Of a DNA stretch of 6,091 nt, positions 5,233-6,091 are shown one piece after another. Position 1 is the first letter of the stretch. The number at the start of each line of letters is the position of its first letter. The translations under genes and the position numbers were made by a program. Source of the DNA: Micrococcaceae bacterium UBA7136 (GTDB taxonomy: Bacteria > Actinomycetota > Actinomycetes > Actinomycetales > Micrococcaceae); the NCBI GenBank assembly GCA_002492045.1, contig DKXC01000133.1:1947-8037 (forward strand), in the 5' to 3' direction. The notes below the pieces were generated by a model. That model ran no database searches, was not told the origin of the DNA, and saw only the letters and a program-made list of their open reading frames with translations.

Positions 5233-6091
5233 ATGGCCCGCAAACAGTCCCTCTCTGGCTTCCCAGAGCTTCTACCTGAAGAACGACTCCTTGAAAACTA
5301 CGTTCTCGACACCCTGCGGCAGACCTTCGAGCTTCATGGCTTCTCCTCCATTGAAACTCGCTCCGTCGAGACCATCGAACAGCTGCTGCGCAAGGGCGAA
5401 ATTGATAAGGAAGTCTACGCTATCTCCCGCCTGCTGGATGAGGCCGATGAGAGCCGTCAGTCCGGTAAGAAAGAGAAGCTGGCCCTCCACTTCGACTTGA
5501 CCGTCCCCTTTGCCCGCTACGTGGTAGAAAACGCCGGTTACCTCAACTTCCCCTTCATGCGCTACCAGATTCAGAAGGTCTGGCGGGGTGAGCGCCCCCA
5601 GGAAGGCCGGGCCCGAGAATTCACCCAGGCCGATATCGACGTGGTTGGTGATGGCCAGCTGCCCTTCCGCTACGACGTTGAACTGGCCCTGATTATTGTG
5701 GAGGCCCTGAGCAAGCTACCTATTCCTGACTTCAAGTTGCGGGTCAATAACCGCAAGCTCTCCGAGGGCTTCTACCTGGGTCTGGGCCTGGAGGACACTG
5801 CCGGGGTTCTGCGCAATATCGACAAGCTAGAAAAGATCGGAGCCGAGGCTGTTGCCCAGCTCCTGCAAGAAGAAGTAGGGGCCAGCCAAGAACAAGCTGC
5901 CGCTGCTCTGGCCCTGGCCTCTATCCGGGCTGAAGACACCTCCTTTGCTGACCAGGTGCGGGCCCTGGGCGTTAGCCACCCCCTCCTGGACGAGGGCCTA
6001 GCCGAGCTGACTGAGGTGATTGGCGAAGCCTCCAAGCGGGCCCCCGGCAAGGTTATTGCCGACCTTTCCATCGCCCGTGGCCTGGACTACT
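5233..6091 (+). CDS. hisS: Histidyl-tRNA synthetase, N-terminal fragment
   Basis: The frame is open from ATG 5233 to the right edge: 286 complete codons of a protein usually over 400 residues, so the end is missing. HisRS charges tRNA-His with histidine in the cytoplasm, using ATP. Class II features are clear: a motif 1 region (LLPEERLLENYVLDTLRQTFELHGF, 13-37), LHFDLTVPFARY (85-96), motif 2 with YQIQKVWRGERPQEGR (111-126; R118, E120, R121) followed by REFTQADIDVVG (128-139), NNRKLSEGFY (172-181), the helical insertion (about 185-265), and the start of the HisA motif RGLDY (282-286) at the edge. The sequence matches closely the form I recall from Bifidobacterium and related actinobacteria, and differs from the standard bacterial FRHERPQKGRYRQF type found in Mycobacterium and E. 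coli. It is divergently transcribed from the DUF349 gene. Codon third positions are C-rich. Confidence 0.96.
   Translation, partial: MARKQSLSGFPELLPEERLLENYVLDTLRQTFELHGFSSIETRSVETIEQLLRKGEIDKEVYAISRLLDEADESRQSGKKEKLALHFDLTVPFARYVVENAGYLNFPFMRYQIQKVWRGERPQEGRAREFTQADIDVVGDGQLPFRYDVELALIIVEALSKLPIPDFKLRVNNRKLSEGFYLGLGLEDTAGVLRNIDKLEKIGAEAVAQLLQEEVGASQEQAAAALALASIRAEDTSFADQVRALGVSHPLLDEGLAELTEVIGEASKRAPGKVIADLSIARGLDY

Overview
The window looks like a housekeeping segment of an actinobacterial chromosome, most likely from the Actinomycetaceae or a near relative. Three things suggest this: a Rel protein that aligns along its whole length with actinobacterial Rel, a histidyl-tRNA synthetase of the 'LSGFPE…VWRGERPQEGR' type that I know from Bifidobacterium-like actinobacteria, and the secF-relA-…-hisS gene order. 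Sampled blocks are roughly 55-60% GC. The genus cannot be fixed from this sequence.

Layout, left to right. (1) 1-254 (+) is the C-terminal end of SecF, closed by a clear intrinsic terminator at 264-296. (2) 349-2697 (+) is a complete bifunctional (p)ppGpp synthetase/hydrolase, relA. (3) 2618-3478 (-) is a hypothetical protein that looks AbiEi-like (winged-helix antitoxin fold); its 3' end overlaps relA tail to tail by 80 nt. (4) 3479-3661 is an intergenic strip with a hairpin terminator, a possible promoter for the hypothetical gene, and a perfect DnaA box lying in a small inverted repeat. (5) 3662-4948 (-) is a three-repeat DUF349 coiled-coil protein, probably starting at a GTG rather than at the upstream ATG. 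(6) 4949-5232 is a divergent intergenic region of about 280 nt packed with inverted repeats: a perfect 17-nt palindrome, a 26-nt hairpin and two smaller ones. (7) 5233-6091 (+) is hisS, running off the right edge.

How the genes relate. SecF drives protein export. Rel makes and degrades (p)ppGpp in response to uncharged tRNA, and HisRS charges tRNA-His, so both bear on amino-acid supply, but nothing in the sequence shows co-regulation. DUF349 and the hypothetical gene are co-oriented on the minus strand but separated by a terminator-like hairpin.

I find no transposon, CRISPR array, RNA gene, prophage or complete toxin-antitoxin system. The most interesting material is the inverted-repeat-rich DUF349/hisS divergent region, the isolated perfect DnaA box, and the poorly characterised AbiEi-like gene beside relA. 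None of this amounts to an evident new multi-gene system.
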